Counted from the stretch's first letter, positions 47,170 to 60,040 are shown. The stretch is 64,000 nt of DNA from Nyssa sinensis (GCA_008638375.1 CM018038.1:34648169-34712168), one strand, 5' to 3'. Program-made: numbers and translations. The notes: generated by a model not told the origin, from the sequence alone.

Positions 47170-47663
47170 AATCGTCCTGATTCAGATGACACACCTAATG
47201 TACCGCCACCTTTATGGCAACCATCATTCTCAACTTGGACTAGTCCTATCACATTTAATAACTCTATGATGCAGGATGACCTTGTTGCCGTTGCCCTAGG
47301 TCTCGTTTCTCCCTGTGATGAGGGATTACTAACAGTTAGGACTAACGCTAATGTTGTATATGATTCTTTGGTTCTCTATGTCCGTGCCATAAACTCTGTT
47401 TTAATTATGGCTCAACGTTTATATGCCAGGGATGCTGTAATTTGATCTCTAAACGACTACATTGTTATTTTGCAATGATTGCTCTCTGAATCCAATCAAA
47501 GGATTAAAGAGTTCTCATGGGAAAAGAAAAATTTATGGATAAGTCTAATCAATCTCTAGAGACCAAAATCTCAAAGTTGGAAAGGGACAACAGTCGATTA
47601 CGAGAACAATATAAAAGACTCTTAGCTGAGGTTCAAGGAAAATCTGTAGTTCCTAATACTTAG
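47170..47663 (+). pseudogene. Antisense coding remnant inside the LARD-like element
   Basis: A plus-strand stretch, opposite to the element. It follows an acceptor-like cttcttag (47162-47169). It starts NRPDSDDTPNVPPPLW, passes DDLVAVALGLVSPCDEGLL and LVLYVRAINSVLIMAQRLYA, then has TGA codons at 47443-47445 and 47476-47478 and a frame change near 47530. It ends in a charged coiled coil with SKLERDNSRLREQYKRLLAE and a TAG at 47661-47663. Both TGA codons sit where CGA (Arg) would suit the helix, as expected from cytosine methylation decay. I do not recognise the protein. Its position, strand and helical C-terminus parallel the antisense unit of the Tat element at 21477-23310. Confidence 0.55.
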
Positions 47664-48137
47664 CTTTCTTTTAAATTTTTCCAGCATTCTCATTTTCCTT
47701 TGGATAAGGCAACATTTTATTTTAATTCTCTATTACCTTAATTCTGATTTTGTAGTCCTTATGACTTTACATAATATGGGCAGTCATTTATACCTACTCG
47801 TATTCTTCACTAAGTTTATACTTTATGAATCTTAACTCGATGGTTGGATAGGACATGCCACATGTGTTTCTCTGAATCCAAATGTATATAGTAAGGTGAT
47901 AATTCTCACTCATAACTAAGGTTCTGATAGCACACCAGCATACATTGCCATCCTTCTTCAATGGTTGCCTAACTTTTAATCCGTGATATTGACTTTGATG
48001 GTATGGCTAACTCTATAACCTAATTCCTTTTATATATAAACCATTTTGGTGGTACTAAACTTAATTTAAGGGCAACTTAATAATCTCGTACTCTGATGCT
48101 CTTAGGTTGACCTTTTCCTAAGTGACCATTAACCTTT

Positions 48138-48149
48138 GCCTTTATACCA
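48138..48149 (-). promoter_or_regulatory. Degenerate primer-binding site of the LARD-like element
   Basis: Minus strand TGGTATAAAGGC, four bases from the 5' LTR. It matches the initiator Met tRNA site TGGTATCAGAGC at nine of twelve positions. Confidence 0.6.
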
Positions 48150-48153
48150 ACTC

Positions 48154-51070
48154 TATCACATCCCAAAACCCACCCTATGCGAATTAAGGATAATGACTAG
48201 CCAATTAGGCACTTTGCCAATATGCTAATCTTGATAGCATATTGATGACGTGTCTAACCAAAGGCCTTTTTATCATTTCTAAGTAGATTATATTCTGTTA
48301 CATAAAATGATGCAACGGAATTCTCGTTTGTTAAAAATCTTGTTTGAGTGCAATCATACTTGGCAGAGTATAATTAGATTGTACATTAGAGTTACAATAA
48401 CATAATCCTTAATTATTACATTATTGATGAATATGTCTCACTACCCTTTTCCTGTCACACAATTCTAACATTTATGGTCTCAGGTTGTCATCTCTATAGT
48501 TGGGATACAAATCCATTTTTCGCCAGCGGCTATGCATTATGAGTTAATAACAGTTGGGTCTGAAAAACTCTTGGTAATCCCTGAAATACATAGGATAAAA
48601 CCTTGTGAGCTTTATTGAAAAGCTCGTGAGTAACACCGGTCCCCTGTCATAGGTTTTTGAGAAAACCCTTTTTTTTGTAAACTTTCATGGATAACAATAG
48701 AAAATATCTGCACTGGAAGCTACTAGTATTGTTAAAACATATACATATAATTGCAAGTTGCAAGATATATACTGAAAATCATGCAAGAGTTTTTGTCAGA
48801 TAGTTTCACAAGTTAAACATGATATCATAAAATCTGATACAAGTGAGCAAATAAAACGTGCCATACTTCTTAAAATTGTAGTCCTTTAAGACCTTGAGTT
48901 GTCATATGGTGACTTGTAAACTAAAGTTGTGAAAACATTTTGTGCCATACATATCATAAGCTCAGTCCCTAGGGACTGTAAAATGTTACCTTGGTGACCT
49001 CTATGTAATTTAGAGCTTTGGGCCTACATAGCCTTCTCACCGGATTCAGACTCTCGGTCGAGTCACTTATGAAGACTTACTAGAAGTTTACTAGCTCTTT
49101 ACCCTCGATTGGGTGCCGTAAGGCACATAAAAATTGAAACATGCTTGCAAAACATTCTTTAAGTCTATCCATGCTATGAAACATTTAAAGAGATGCTACT
49201 TAAAAGCATGCAATTCAATTATTTATATTGGTCATGTAGTTAAAATATTTAGCATAGTAGTCGAAAATATGTTATAATACTGTAAAGAACTGGATGTAGT
49301 GTTATAAAACTGTAAAGAACTGTATATCATGGAAATGTCTCCACTTTAAGGTTCAGGGTTGCTTACTTGTGGTCCGATATCCACAATCATTCCTTTATTC
49401 GTCTACTTGACATGTCTCGGCATTCCTAAAGCATGGGTCAAAATACATCGGTACTATATTAATATAATACTCGACTTAACCTTTCCTTACTTAATGTTCT
49501 TAGCCTTTTCTGGATTTAGTCTTACTGTTTAGGACTCCCTTCTGGTCTCTAATCAAGGTTTCCAATACTTCTTAGTTCATCGTGTGCTAATTTCAACCTT
49601 TAGGGTATTTTTGTAATTTTACACTTTCATGCAGGACCATGTTCGGGATACCCAGATGTTTAGTTTGAACTCACTGTTCAGTTCAGAGCGTTTAAAAACA
49701 TTAATCATGTCCCTTCCTATATTTTCTCAATCTGTCTGGTAGCCCATACGATACTAAGGGCAGTTTGAGAATTTTACATTTCTATGTGTCTATATTTTTG
49801 ATACATTGTTTGACTAAAAGGACTTTAATGTTAAGTCTAAAATGTCAAAAAATGTTAAGGTAGGTACTTCTATAGTCATCGGAGTTCAATTGGTAGCTTA
49901 ATTAATGCATTAGGACATAGTTAAATTATTCCAGTTTGCCCGTTTGTATTTTTCAAAATCTAGTTTTGTAAATTAAACTCCGCCTTAAGTCCGGAACACC
50001 TAAAAACATTGGGTTAGACTATTCTTGCATTTTAATTGGCCTTCATTTGGCCTATTTTTGTTCAAGGGCATTTTAGTAATTTTTCTTTAATTAAAAGGAT
50101 TTTAAAATTAAGTTTTAATTAATTTTATAGGCCCTTCAGTAATTAACAGAAACATTTGGAGGTTAAATTATAAATTTAGGGAAATTCTAGTAAATTTTCC
50201 AGTCCAGTCTAAGTTCAAGTGAACTCGTTGAGTTTGGTTAAGGACCAAACAGTTCAGCCAATTTCCTCTGTCATGCTGATGTCAGCCCTTCATTAAAGTA
50301 ACACGACATTGTTTTGTTCTTATTAGATTCATTTTAATCCGGTTTAAGACCCAACCCGTATCCGGCCCGATCCAACCCTTTGACCGACCCTGTTAAAGGT
50401 TGATTAGTCAACAAATAGTCCTGTTGGGGCCGATCGTCTTCTCTAGCGACGGTGGTCGCCGGTGATCATTTTTCGGTGGCGACTCTGGTTGGTTTTGAAC
50501 TTTTGACTCATTTTTCTTTGAGGATTCCATTTATGGAGTTGAAATTCGGTTTGGACCGACTCTTGGTCATCGAACAACCCTTTATAGTGGCTGCTCTAGC
50601 GAGGGTGATTTTTCTAGCGAGAACCCCTTTTTCTATTTCATTGTGTTTTAGTTGCTGTTTTCACCCCCATTTTACTCCCCTTATGTTTTTGGAACCTTTA
50701 GGAATATCTTCCCGTTTTTAAAACTAAGAAAGTCGTGTTAAATTTTCCCACATAAGATTATCCAAGCTTGACTATAACCTCAATGTTTTCCTTCATTTCT
50801 TAACCACTTTTCATGGTTCCAATCGCACTATGAAGCATTTTAGATGCTCTTTTAGTCTACATGTTTAAAACTAAGTTCGATCGTGTTATGTCTAAGAACT
50901 CAGTTTCCTCATTTTCGGGCTTTATAAGTTCTTAAGGTTTTCTAAGCCAAAATAGTTCCATCTTTCTTCCATTTTCGTTTATTCATAATTTTGTACATGT
51001 TTGTCTTAATCAATCTCACAATAAAAGTATTTGGGAAGAGAATTCTAGTGAGAGGAATTTACCTTCAATG

Positions 51071-51123
<53 letters not shown>

Positions 51124-51837
51124 TCTGTCTCTAATCCTCGCATGCTCCATCTTCCGAGCTCCTTACATTACTATAAATTCATCTTCTTGTTCTTATTTAA
51201 TTGAGTTTTTCTTTGGGTTTATGTATGTATATTTATATATCCTACTGTTTCTGACCAAATGAGGCATCATTTAGAAGCTCTATCTCTCTCTCTCTCTATC
51301 ATTTTAGTTGGGGCATGAGGAATATAAGGTTCATCGTCGGGACCCTATGTCTCCCTTGGCCCCCTTTTACTAATTCATTCATATATATCTTTTTATTGTC
51401 TATTTATGTAATATACACTATTCACTTACATACGCCAAACACTGGTGGGGTGACGGTCTCTTTTAGGTATTCCCTCATTTTGTTTGCATAGCAATGCACA
51501 TATCATGGCGTACACTATTCAAATCCACACGCAAGTAATGTTCGCACACTATCACTGTCCACGGATATACATTTGGTATTATTCGGTTATTGATGCATTA
51601 AATCATTTAACCCTATTAACTGTGGTTAGATTCAGCCTGTATAAAATTAGGTCATATTCCTAACTTTAATTTATTATTACTGTACATAACGCTTCACAGC
51701 TTCAAAAAGATCTTCCATTATTATAACTTTTGATACATTGCATAAATTTCATTTTTAGAGAAATTCAATATTGTACTATTAATTAGTATTGTTTTGATTT
51801 TTACAACAATCCCAATAAATTGGGTTGGGGTGTTACA
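48154..51837 (-). repeat. 5' LTR of the LARD-like element
   Basis: 3684 bases, uninterrupted. A (ct)n tract lies at 51075-51121. It shows the pre-insertion site of the nested solo LTR at 50704-50715. Confidence 0.93.
51075..51121. repeat. (CT)n microsatellite
   Basis: About 23 units. The sister LTR has only a short tctctctctctt here (about 44063-44074). Confidence 0.95.
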
Positions 51838-51842
51838 AGGAC

Positions 51843-52174
51843 TATGCAACCTTGCCTTCTAACTAGTGCTAGCAAGATTTCAAGGATTTTGAGCCTTTCA
51901 TACACAGTCCACAATTGGACTTAGTAGCCAGCTTGATCTAATTTTTTCAAAAAATGGGACCACCTTCCTAAGTGATGAGGGGATGAAATCCGATTCTGTG
52001 GCCACACATGCCAATGCTTCATAAAAGGTGGTTATGACAGAGAATCCTAGTTGGGTCTACAAAGGGAAGATAACAAACATGATTCTACATGACTTTGATG
52101 AAGAAGAAGGCAATGAGGATTTAAGGATGATGGATGACTTGAGTAAGGACGATGAAAATGGTAAAGGGGTGGAA
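51843..52174 (+). pseudogene. 3' end of an unassigned LTR retrotransposon coding region with PPT
   Basis: Near 52085-52170 the plus strand reads as an acidic tail (DFDEEEGNEDLRMMDDLSKD). It leads into the purine tract gtaaaggggtggaa (52161-52174), directly followed by the LTR start at 52175. No catalytic motif is present, so the lineage is unknown. Confidence 0.45.
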
Positions 52175-53540
52175 TGTAACACGCCTGACCTAATTACTAA
52201 GTAATTAGTGTCGATTAAAGGATTCAGATAACATTATTGTATAAATACTTTAATGCTGGTGATTAGAAACAATAATTCTTAAGCACATAAATAAATAATA
52301 AAGAATATTGTAAAATGAAAAAAAAAGTACTTAATTAGTGTTAATTATAGATTAAAAATATTAAAATATTAAGCCTTAAGAGAAGGAAATTAGTGCATAA
52401 GCACACTTAATTAAAATTTAAGACCTTTAATTCATAATTCATAACTAAATAATGTGAATGTACAGAATATGGTGACATATATATATGGTATATGATATGA
52501 TATTATGTAAATAAAATACATGACATATATATATAGGATGTATATGTATAGGTTTAGTGGATTTCTCCACCAAAACCCACCAAGCCAAAGAAGCTTATAG
52601 GCAATCTCTAAAGAGATGAAATCTGATTTTTTTAGCCAAACATGGTGTCTCCTTTAGAGGGATTTTTGATAGATTCTAATGCCCATGTGTTGGCCAAAGA
52701 GCTAAGGTGGAACAAACCTAAGACCCTGCCTATACATGAAGCCCACCTAAACCGTATACAAGAAATATAATGCATAATATGTCTTCTTTGTGTGAATTAT
52801 GCTTATGTACCACCAAGTGAGAGGAAATAAAGAGAGAGATAGAGAGAAAGAGAGAAGGAAAGGAAGATAAAAAAAGGGAAAGTGGGTCGGTTCTAGTGTG
52901 AAATACACCAAGATAAAAAAATGTGGCTTTGCATGCAAACAAGTAAGAATATGATCCCTTGTGATTTAAATTAACATTATTGCTTGTTTAATGAGGTCTT
53001 CACAAGAAAATAAAGAAATTAAACACGGAAATGGTAGACTACCATTAAAGAACTTTGATTAACTAGGTTTGAATTGACTCGTATAAAACTTGTCCCTATG
53101 ATCGATTGGGGACCGAAAGTGTGATGGAAATGACACACAAGAGCAAGAACCGCTAAAAATGGTTGAGAAATGGAGATTTAATCTCCAATTACAAGTTTAA
53201 GGTGGAAATCCAAAACCACTCGAATGAGCACCAAACTTCATTTCATTTGCATAGTCTAGAAGATCATCCAAAAATAGAAATATAGGAAGAAAAATTAGAA
53301 AAAAAATGGTTGCAAAACGAAAGCACAATCTTGAGTTTGAGGTCACATGGGTGTCTCAATTCCTACGAATTTCTACAAATTTGGGATCTATTTTAATGAT
53401 CAAACTTGAACTAAAAGGTGTTTTAGGATGTTACAAATAGATTTTGTACAGAAACATTAGAGAAAAAGATAAAAAAAAAATCAAGCTTCCGAAGTAGGGT
53501 TACAATCAGGAGCAAACACGGAAAGATGAAGACAACGATG
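52175..53540 (+). mobile_element. 3' LTR, start only, of the TGTAACACGCC type
   Basis: Starts tgtaacacgcctgacc right after a polypurine tract. Its beginning resembles the TGTAATATCCCAACCC solo LTR at 6425. The right end is not seen; sequence character changes near 53540, so it may be truncated there. Confidence 0.55.
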
Positions 53541-53545
53541 AGACG

Positions 53546-54650
53546 AGATTGTTGAAGACAGAGTTTTGATGATGCATATGCTTAATGTAATATAAGCATC
53601 AACACAACAATTAGTGTTTGCTGGGTAATTGAACTATACATTATTTTCTCTTATGTGTGAAATAAGAGAATTAATCTTGAGTGCAACCAAACAATTATGA
53701 AGTAAAGAAATCAATTTGATAATCTTAATGGCATCTATACTTAATATTGACACAAATGAATGTATAATCTTAGCTATGCATTGCACATTTAAATATAGCC
53801 AATGTGAATCTGAACTTATATGGTATATCTATAAATATAACTATTGTTTAACGCACTGAATATATATGGTATATCTTGCCCTTGAAGATAGGATGTAATG
53901 CTTAAAGCAAGAATATAGTTAATTAATATATATAGTGTAAAATGTCATGACTTGCTTAAGTGCATGTAAAGTTCGATTAAGAATAGCTAAGCAATGAATT
54001 CAACATCTGAAAAATCTTGATATAGCTTATTGATTAAATAAATTTTAAAGAACATTTATTAAAGGCATGATTCAAGATAATGAAATGTGTATAGGGTGTA
54101 AAATGTTGAATCACATACATATGCTAAGATGCATTAGAATTCAAATATGTTGTTGGACATCCTTGTATATGATCAACCTATTCAAGAACTTCAAACATGA
54201 GTTAACAATTGGCAATACGATAACTCATATAGGTTAAAAAGGAATGAACATAAGGAAATAATATAAATCTATGCTTAAGACCATAATAAGCATATCTATT
54301 AGGAAGCATATTATAATTGACAAGTGGATTAGTTTTTAGGCCTATTCATTTATGCTCAAGTAGTTGTGATATTTATAAGTACTTATCAATGACAACATGA
54401 GTATTTAAATTAGGAGTCATGACATTTAGAATGCATCCTTACAATAATATTGAGCCAAATATTATAGATGCACATTTTAGGAAGTCATTTTTGAATAAAG
54501 AAGTTTAGAAATTATAAACTCATGAATGACCTTATACTTTGAGTCTAATGAAAGACAATATGTGTAGTTAGTTCCTCAAAAATACACTTCGAATGTATAT
54601 ACTCTTATGTACTAACCTTGCATCTTAAAGAAAATTGGTTTAAAGTACAA
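53546..54650. other. Unassigned AT-rich block
   Basis: Begins with ttgttgaagacagagttttgatgatg, which looks like the start of a copia LTR (tgttgaagac). No partner, PBS or coding sequence was found. Confidence 0.35.
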
Positions 54651-55701
54651 TAGGTGATCAACTTGTGGAGTAGACTCCACCCCTAGCACCGGTTCCCTCT
54701 GGGATCCAGACTTCATGATACTGCTGGTGCTTCCTTATCCACAAATCCTCTTTTAGCCTCTTCCATTAATCTTAAGGCTCATTATGCCAGGATCCGAGCT
54801 AATTTCTTCTTGCCTTTAATGGAAGGGATGGCCTGTTAACGCTCGGATTTCTTTTAACTGATGATGGAGGAGTTGGTGTGTCAGTGGACAAAGATCCAAC
54901 CCCTCTCCGATATCTATAGTGATTTGATCCAGCCTCCATTGCCTCTAGAAGTTGATCAGTGATTTGATCTAGTTTACAGTACATGAGTGATGAGCGATAT
55001 CTATAGTGAGGTCTATTTGTATTTTTTCTCATCAGATATAAGTTTTTCTTACAACTATTTCCTTTACTAACCTTAACTATTTTTTTTTTTTTTTGGTCTT
55101 TGGATGATTGACACAATTGTATGATTATGTCTTGTTTATATATACTGCACTATGTCTATCCCTTAGCTGTCATTTGTTTTGCTATCTTGTTATGCATGTC
55201 TACTTTTATTGCTTATTCTCTTCTTCGTATATTGTTGTGTTCTAATGATTACTTCCTTTTTCATCATGACAAAAAAGGGATTAGTATTTTTGAGATGCAT
55301 TTAGTGAGAGGGAGTGCTTACATTAAGGGGCAATTATTCTTTTGATTGCATATGTTGAGAAAGTGCACTCTTATATACTTATCTAGCTCATGTGATTTGA
55401 TTGGTTTTTTTGTCATGAATACTTCATGTGATCTCATTGTTACCTGTTTATATTCTCTTGATTCGTTAATTATACTTTCTCATACTGCTTCACATGTTTT
55501 CACGTTGTATAGCTCAGTGGTGTTGCGCAAGAAACAGGTGTGGCCATTTTTTAGCAAGACTAAGTATTGGCATAGTCTATAATACTAAGTCAAACTTTTT
55601 TAATTTCCTTCTCTTTGGCTCTTAGGGGGTTATGGATTTTGATTTGATTATATTCTTGTACTATTGGTGTAATTTCGTCATGGATTGCCAAAGGGGGAGT
55701 T
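54651..55701 (+). mobile_element. 3' internal part of a retrotransposon, non-coding, with PPT
   Basis: No coding sequence is recognised. It ends with the purine tract aaagggggagtt (55690-55701) immediately before an LTR start at 55702. The phrase ccaaagggggag is widespread at the 3' ends of plant copia-type elements. Confidence 0.55.
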
Positions 55702-56869
55702 TGTTAGAACCATGGGGTCCGTTATTGTAATTGACTGATCTAGTTTGACAAAAACTACTTTGTCGTAATTTTAACTTAGTCCTAGGCTTAGGTTCTCTCA
55801 AGCCCCATTCCACTCCAAGAAGGTTCATGCTTTATTGTCAGTTGTATCATCCGAACTTCTTGGCAAAAAAGGGGTAATTTGGACTTTGTTATGATTCAGA
55901 TCTTACACACTCACACATGAGATGCATAACATATTGTTTATATCTTTATACTCATGTGTGTGTGGTTTCTTGAATTGTGAAACATTTTCTCCAAGTTTTA
56001 TTTCAAAAATCACAACTTTTGTAATTAGGGAAATTTGTCATCACCATTCAAGGAACCCCTTATTTCTGGTCTTAGTTTGAATGTCCAAAGGGCTTGTTCA
56101 AACAAGTAATAAAAAAGTTTCGCTCGAGTCTCATTCAAGCTTCGTTTGATGTGGTCTTAAGGCCTCAAAGCTACCGAGCACCAAAATGTGTCGTTTGATG
56201 CTTGTTCGAGTGTTGTTTGAACGAAGGCCAACGGACAAGGCCTCGTTCGAACCAATCTCATGTAAAAACGATATATTGTAATATTTTTAACTTTGATTTA
56301 AGATCCACAAAATTGATATATAAGTGCGAAAAATTAATTTTCAGAAGTAATCAAAAATAGAAAAGTGTTCTTGAAAGCTTGTTCTATATATCTTCATTTT
56401 CATTCCATGATTTTCTTGTATACACTTGATTCAAATCATGATGAGAGAAAAAATCAATCATCAATCATCATCGTAGTTCAACCTTATTGAATTCAGGCTT
56501 TAGTAATTGGAGTAGTCCGAGATCCCGTGGATTTCACGATTGTGATTGAAGCCTACACCGGAGGAGATTGATTGTTGAGTCAACATTAACTAAATTTGGG
56601 AGATTGGAATGGAGCTAGAGGAATTAGGTCTGGATCTTTCCGTTTATACTAATTAGATCATCATATAGTGAATTCTTCCTTGGGTTAGAACAACCTAGAG
56701 TTTTCCACCACAAATTATTGTTTATGGTGGTTTCTTCGTCACCAATCTTGGTTTGTAAATTTAAATTCTCATACTTGCTTTATATTTCCTCAATTGATCA
56801 TTTCGAACATGCTTCCACACATTTTGATTAGCTATATATCAAGGATAGATATTTTAGAAGCCAGCATGC
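55702..56869 (+). mobile_element. LTR, family C, first copy (plus strand), cut by another LTR
   Basis: Starts tgttagaaccatggggtccg after a polypurine tract. It aligns with the reverse complement of 61441-63060 from the start through a gagtttt...tggtggtttct stretch (about 56697-56738). At 56870 a different LTR begins, so the 3' end is missing. Confidence 0.75.
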
Positions 56870-59800
56870 TGTTGTGGGTGCCAACGCTGGAAAAAAATTT
56901 CTTTTTTATGGATTAAAAGGATCTCGACTGCCTCATTCCCTAAAGGTGGGAATGAAGGCCTCTTATAGGAAAGATAAAAACTGAGGAGCTGCCAGCTTGT
57001 TTTTGGACAAGAAACAAGTAAACCCATTACAACAAATGTAAATAAAAGAAAACTGAAAAAGAATGAAATAATTGAAATTACGTCGCTTTGTCTTTTAATT
57101 AAATTCTAAAGATCCCTTGACATGGATCAAATAAAACACTAAAATTACAAAACCAAAGAAAATATAGATCTAAGGGCTAAGGTATGGAGTGGGAAGGTAT
57201 TAGGCACCCACTCTGCCCAATCCAAATGGATTAGCCTCGAATACTCACTTGCAAGGCTATTTTGTCATGAAAAAGAGAAAATGAAGATGTAAGTCCAGAA
57301 AAGATAGATAACAAAGGATCTTGCATAAAGAAATAAAATGAACGGAAAAGATAGAAAAAATATCTGACACTGGACTAAAGGCTTCCTACGTATCCATTTG
57401 AAAAATGGAATCAGAGTAACGTAGTTCTCTAGTTTACCTTCTTTGATCAAGAATGATAAAAGAAGCGAGATCAACCGGATAAAAGAAAACTGTTATGGGT
57501 TTGAGATGCTACCTTATTTAGTCATGGTAATCGGATAACACTTCGGCTAGGAAATTTTTATTGAGAGGCTTCAACTGGGCAGATCTCTGGCTTGTTTCTT
57601 CAATTCAGAAACCGCTGCATCGACTTACTTCTTGAAAAGAGACCGTTACTTCGGTAGGGTTTTGACCTTAGGAGAGGGAGTGTTCTTGGAGAGAGAACTC
57701 TAGAACTGTTCCAACAACATAAAGCTATGGAAATTATGTGTTAAAAAGTGATGGCCAATGGGCTCTATTTATAGGAAAAATAGTAAGAATCGATCCAAAG
57801 GCCTAAAATGAAACCGTAGAACGGAGGACTAGGATCATATCTTAAGTGATAATTATCTAATTAAATAAATAAAAAATCAAATAAATATCCTAGATAAATG
57901 AATTAATAAATAATTATGACAATGCAAGAACTAATAGAATTGATGTCTACATACAAGAGCCAATAAGAAAAAAAAGAAATAGAATTTAATTAAAAATAAA
58001 CTCTAAAATAAAAACATCTAGGTTCAATGCATCTCATTTTAAGGAAATATCAAGCAACTAGATTTATGAAAATTCTAAAAATGGAAAGTCCTGATTATAC
58101 TAAAATAAACTACTATCACTCAAGATTACCAAATTGCCTTCAATTCGGTAGAGAATCTCTATATTGCCACAAGCTATATGAAATGACCAAATTACCCCTC
58201 ATTTGTCACCAAAGGCTAAAATTGCCAAATTATCCTTAGATGGGTAAAATGATATAAAATCATAAAAATGCCTCTCAAGTGACCAAAGAGTCCTAATGAG
58301 GGTAGAATTGTGCCAAAATTACCAAAATGCCCTTAAAAGGCAAAATGGTGCCGAAATTACTCAAACACTTTCTAATGGGCAAAAGTGTCCTGACCAAGGT
58401 GGGACTTTGACAAGAGAGTGCCATTGGAAATAGGACTCCGATGGGAAGAGTCCTAATAGGAATGGAATGAGACTCTAACAAGAGAGTCCTAATGGGAGTA
58501 GGACTCTGTCAAAAAGAGTTATACTTGGACTGGGACTATGTCAAAAATAGTCCTACTTAGACTATGGCTCTAACAGAAGAGACCTAACCATAGCCTGACT
58601 CTATTAGGAAGAGCCCTACTTAAACTGAGATTCTAGCAAAAGAGTTCTAATGGGAATGTGACTCTATCGAGAAAAGTCCTACTTGGATTGGGACTCTAGT
58701 AGAAGAGTCTTAACAGGAGTGAGACTCTATCAGGAAAAGTCTTACTTGGACTGGGACTCTGGCAGAAGAGTCCTAATATGAGTGGGACTATATCGGGAAG
58801 AGTCCTACTTGGACTGGGACTCTACCGAAAAGAGTCCTACTCGGATTGAGACTTTATCAGGAGGATCGGAAATAGGATTATGTCAAGAGGAGTCCTAATG
58901 GAAATAAGACTATGTCAAGAGAGTTTTACCTAGAATGGGACTCTATCAGGAAGAGTCCTACCGGGAATGGGACTCTATTAGAAAGATTCTTACTAGGTTG
59001 GGACTTTGTTAGGAAGAGTCTTATTGGGAATGGGACTCTATGGGGAAGAGTCCTAACGGGAGTGGGACTTTATCGAGAAGAGTCCTACTAGAAGTAGGTT
59101 TCTTGGCATAATTATCGAATTGCTCATACTTAATCAAGGGTCTCAAAATAAGGTGTCTATAGTAATAATTCTCTCTCTTCTCTCTCTCTCTCTATTTCTC
59201 ATCCCATGTTTTTTTAAGCTTTCTTCTACACAAGCCCAAGCCTTGTTCTACACAAGCATTGGTTCTAATCCATTGAAGACGAAGTTCTACACCATTAGAG
59301 ATTCAACATCAAGGAGTTAAAACACAAGTCTTGTCTGATTGGCTATGAACAATTAGGTACGTTCCCTAAAACCCTACTTTTTCTCTTTTCCCAATTCATT
59401 TCATCATATCACTCCTGATAGAATCAATTGAATTGGAGAATTACATTGGTTCTAATTTTTTTATCTGAACGGATACGTAAGACGCCTCATGGCCCAAGTC
59501 TACTCTTTCCCTTATCTAATTTATTGTCTTTTCTTATTTTATTCATTCATGTTATCAGTCTTTCTTTCTCTCTAATTTTCTTTTTTGTTCTATTTACTCC
59601 ATGTATTTCATTTACTTTATTCATTCATCATCATTATCTCTCTCGACTATTTTTCTCTTTTATTTTATGTCATGTAATATACGCCTTGTAGATGAACACT
59701 AGAGGACAGTCCATTCGAACTAGGCGGGATGGGTACCTAACCCCTTCTCATTGTGTTCCTTAGCTTACGGATTTGGAATTATTTGGTTCATTGTAAGACT

Positions 59801-60040
59801 AGTTTTCATTACTTTGTTTTGACCAGTATTAAGGGGTTTAGAATGTAACTAGGACTAAAGCAATGTATTTCTAATTTTCTTTGCTATTTCCTTTACATAT
59901 ATTCTTTATTCAGCCTAAAACAAGTTAGTGACTCCTTCGTGTCTTCATGTAAACCCCAATCTGAAAAGAATGTGTTCTTTTCCCACCTCGAGGGAGCGAA
60001 CAAAAGCCGGGTTATTTTTTTTTCGGCTCTTGCACTCACA
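56870..60040 (+). mobile_element. Long LTR, family D (3.2 kb), with following PBS
   Basis: Starts tgttgtgggtgccaacgctgg and ends gcactcaca, followed at once by the primer-site-like gtggcgactctgttagggg (60041-60059), so this is a 5' LTR on the plus strand. It holds a minisatellite of hairpin units (58401-59090), a ggtattaggcacccactctg phrase (57207-57226) seen in other plant gypsy LTRs, and a CT tract at 59168-59195. No 3' LTR partner is in the window. No protein is encoded. Confidence 0.75.
58401..59090. repeat. Minisatellite of 31-32-bp hairpin units, about 21 copies
   Basis: The unit gggactct-atcggga-agagtccta-cttggact repeats about every 32 bases; ggact starts at 58753, 58784, 58816 and 58848 show the spacing. 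Each unit holds an inverted repeat (ggactct...agagtcc) with a loop of about seven bases. Loop and linker vary while the arms are better kept. Confidence 0.93.

Larger units (their letters stand above)
37614..51837 (-). mobile_element. LARD-like non-autonomous LTR retrotransposon
   Basis: Two very long LTRs (37614-44768, which includes a nested 3.5-kb insert, and 48154-51837, 3684 bases) surround an internal region of 3385 bases. The duplication aggac flanks the whole unit exactly (37609-37613 and 51838-51842). On the minus strand a polypurine tract AAGGAAGGGAAAG (44781-44769) abuts the 3' LTR, and TGGTATAAAGGC (48149-48138), a degenerate initiator Met tRNA site, follows the 5' LTR. Both LTRs begin TGTAACACC and end GTGATA. 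No gag or pol is recognisable inside, so it would need proteins from another element. LTR length, internal length and lack of pol fit the LARD class. Confidence 0.88.

Noticed and set aside
50452..50721. 89-codon plus-strand open frame in the LARD LTR
   Set aside because: The homologous frame at 39936-40211 differs in reading and is interrupted by the nested LTR; no coding signal beyond chance.
37609..51842. Reading the LARD-like element as a plus-strand element
   Set aside because: The sequence next to the left LTR is a pyrimidine tract and the one next to the right LTR has no purine run; on the minus strand both PPT and PBS fall in the correct places.
58401..59090. CRISPR-like array
   Set aside because: The repeats are diverged, contiguous 32-bp units without unique spacers, in a plant LTR.
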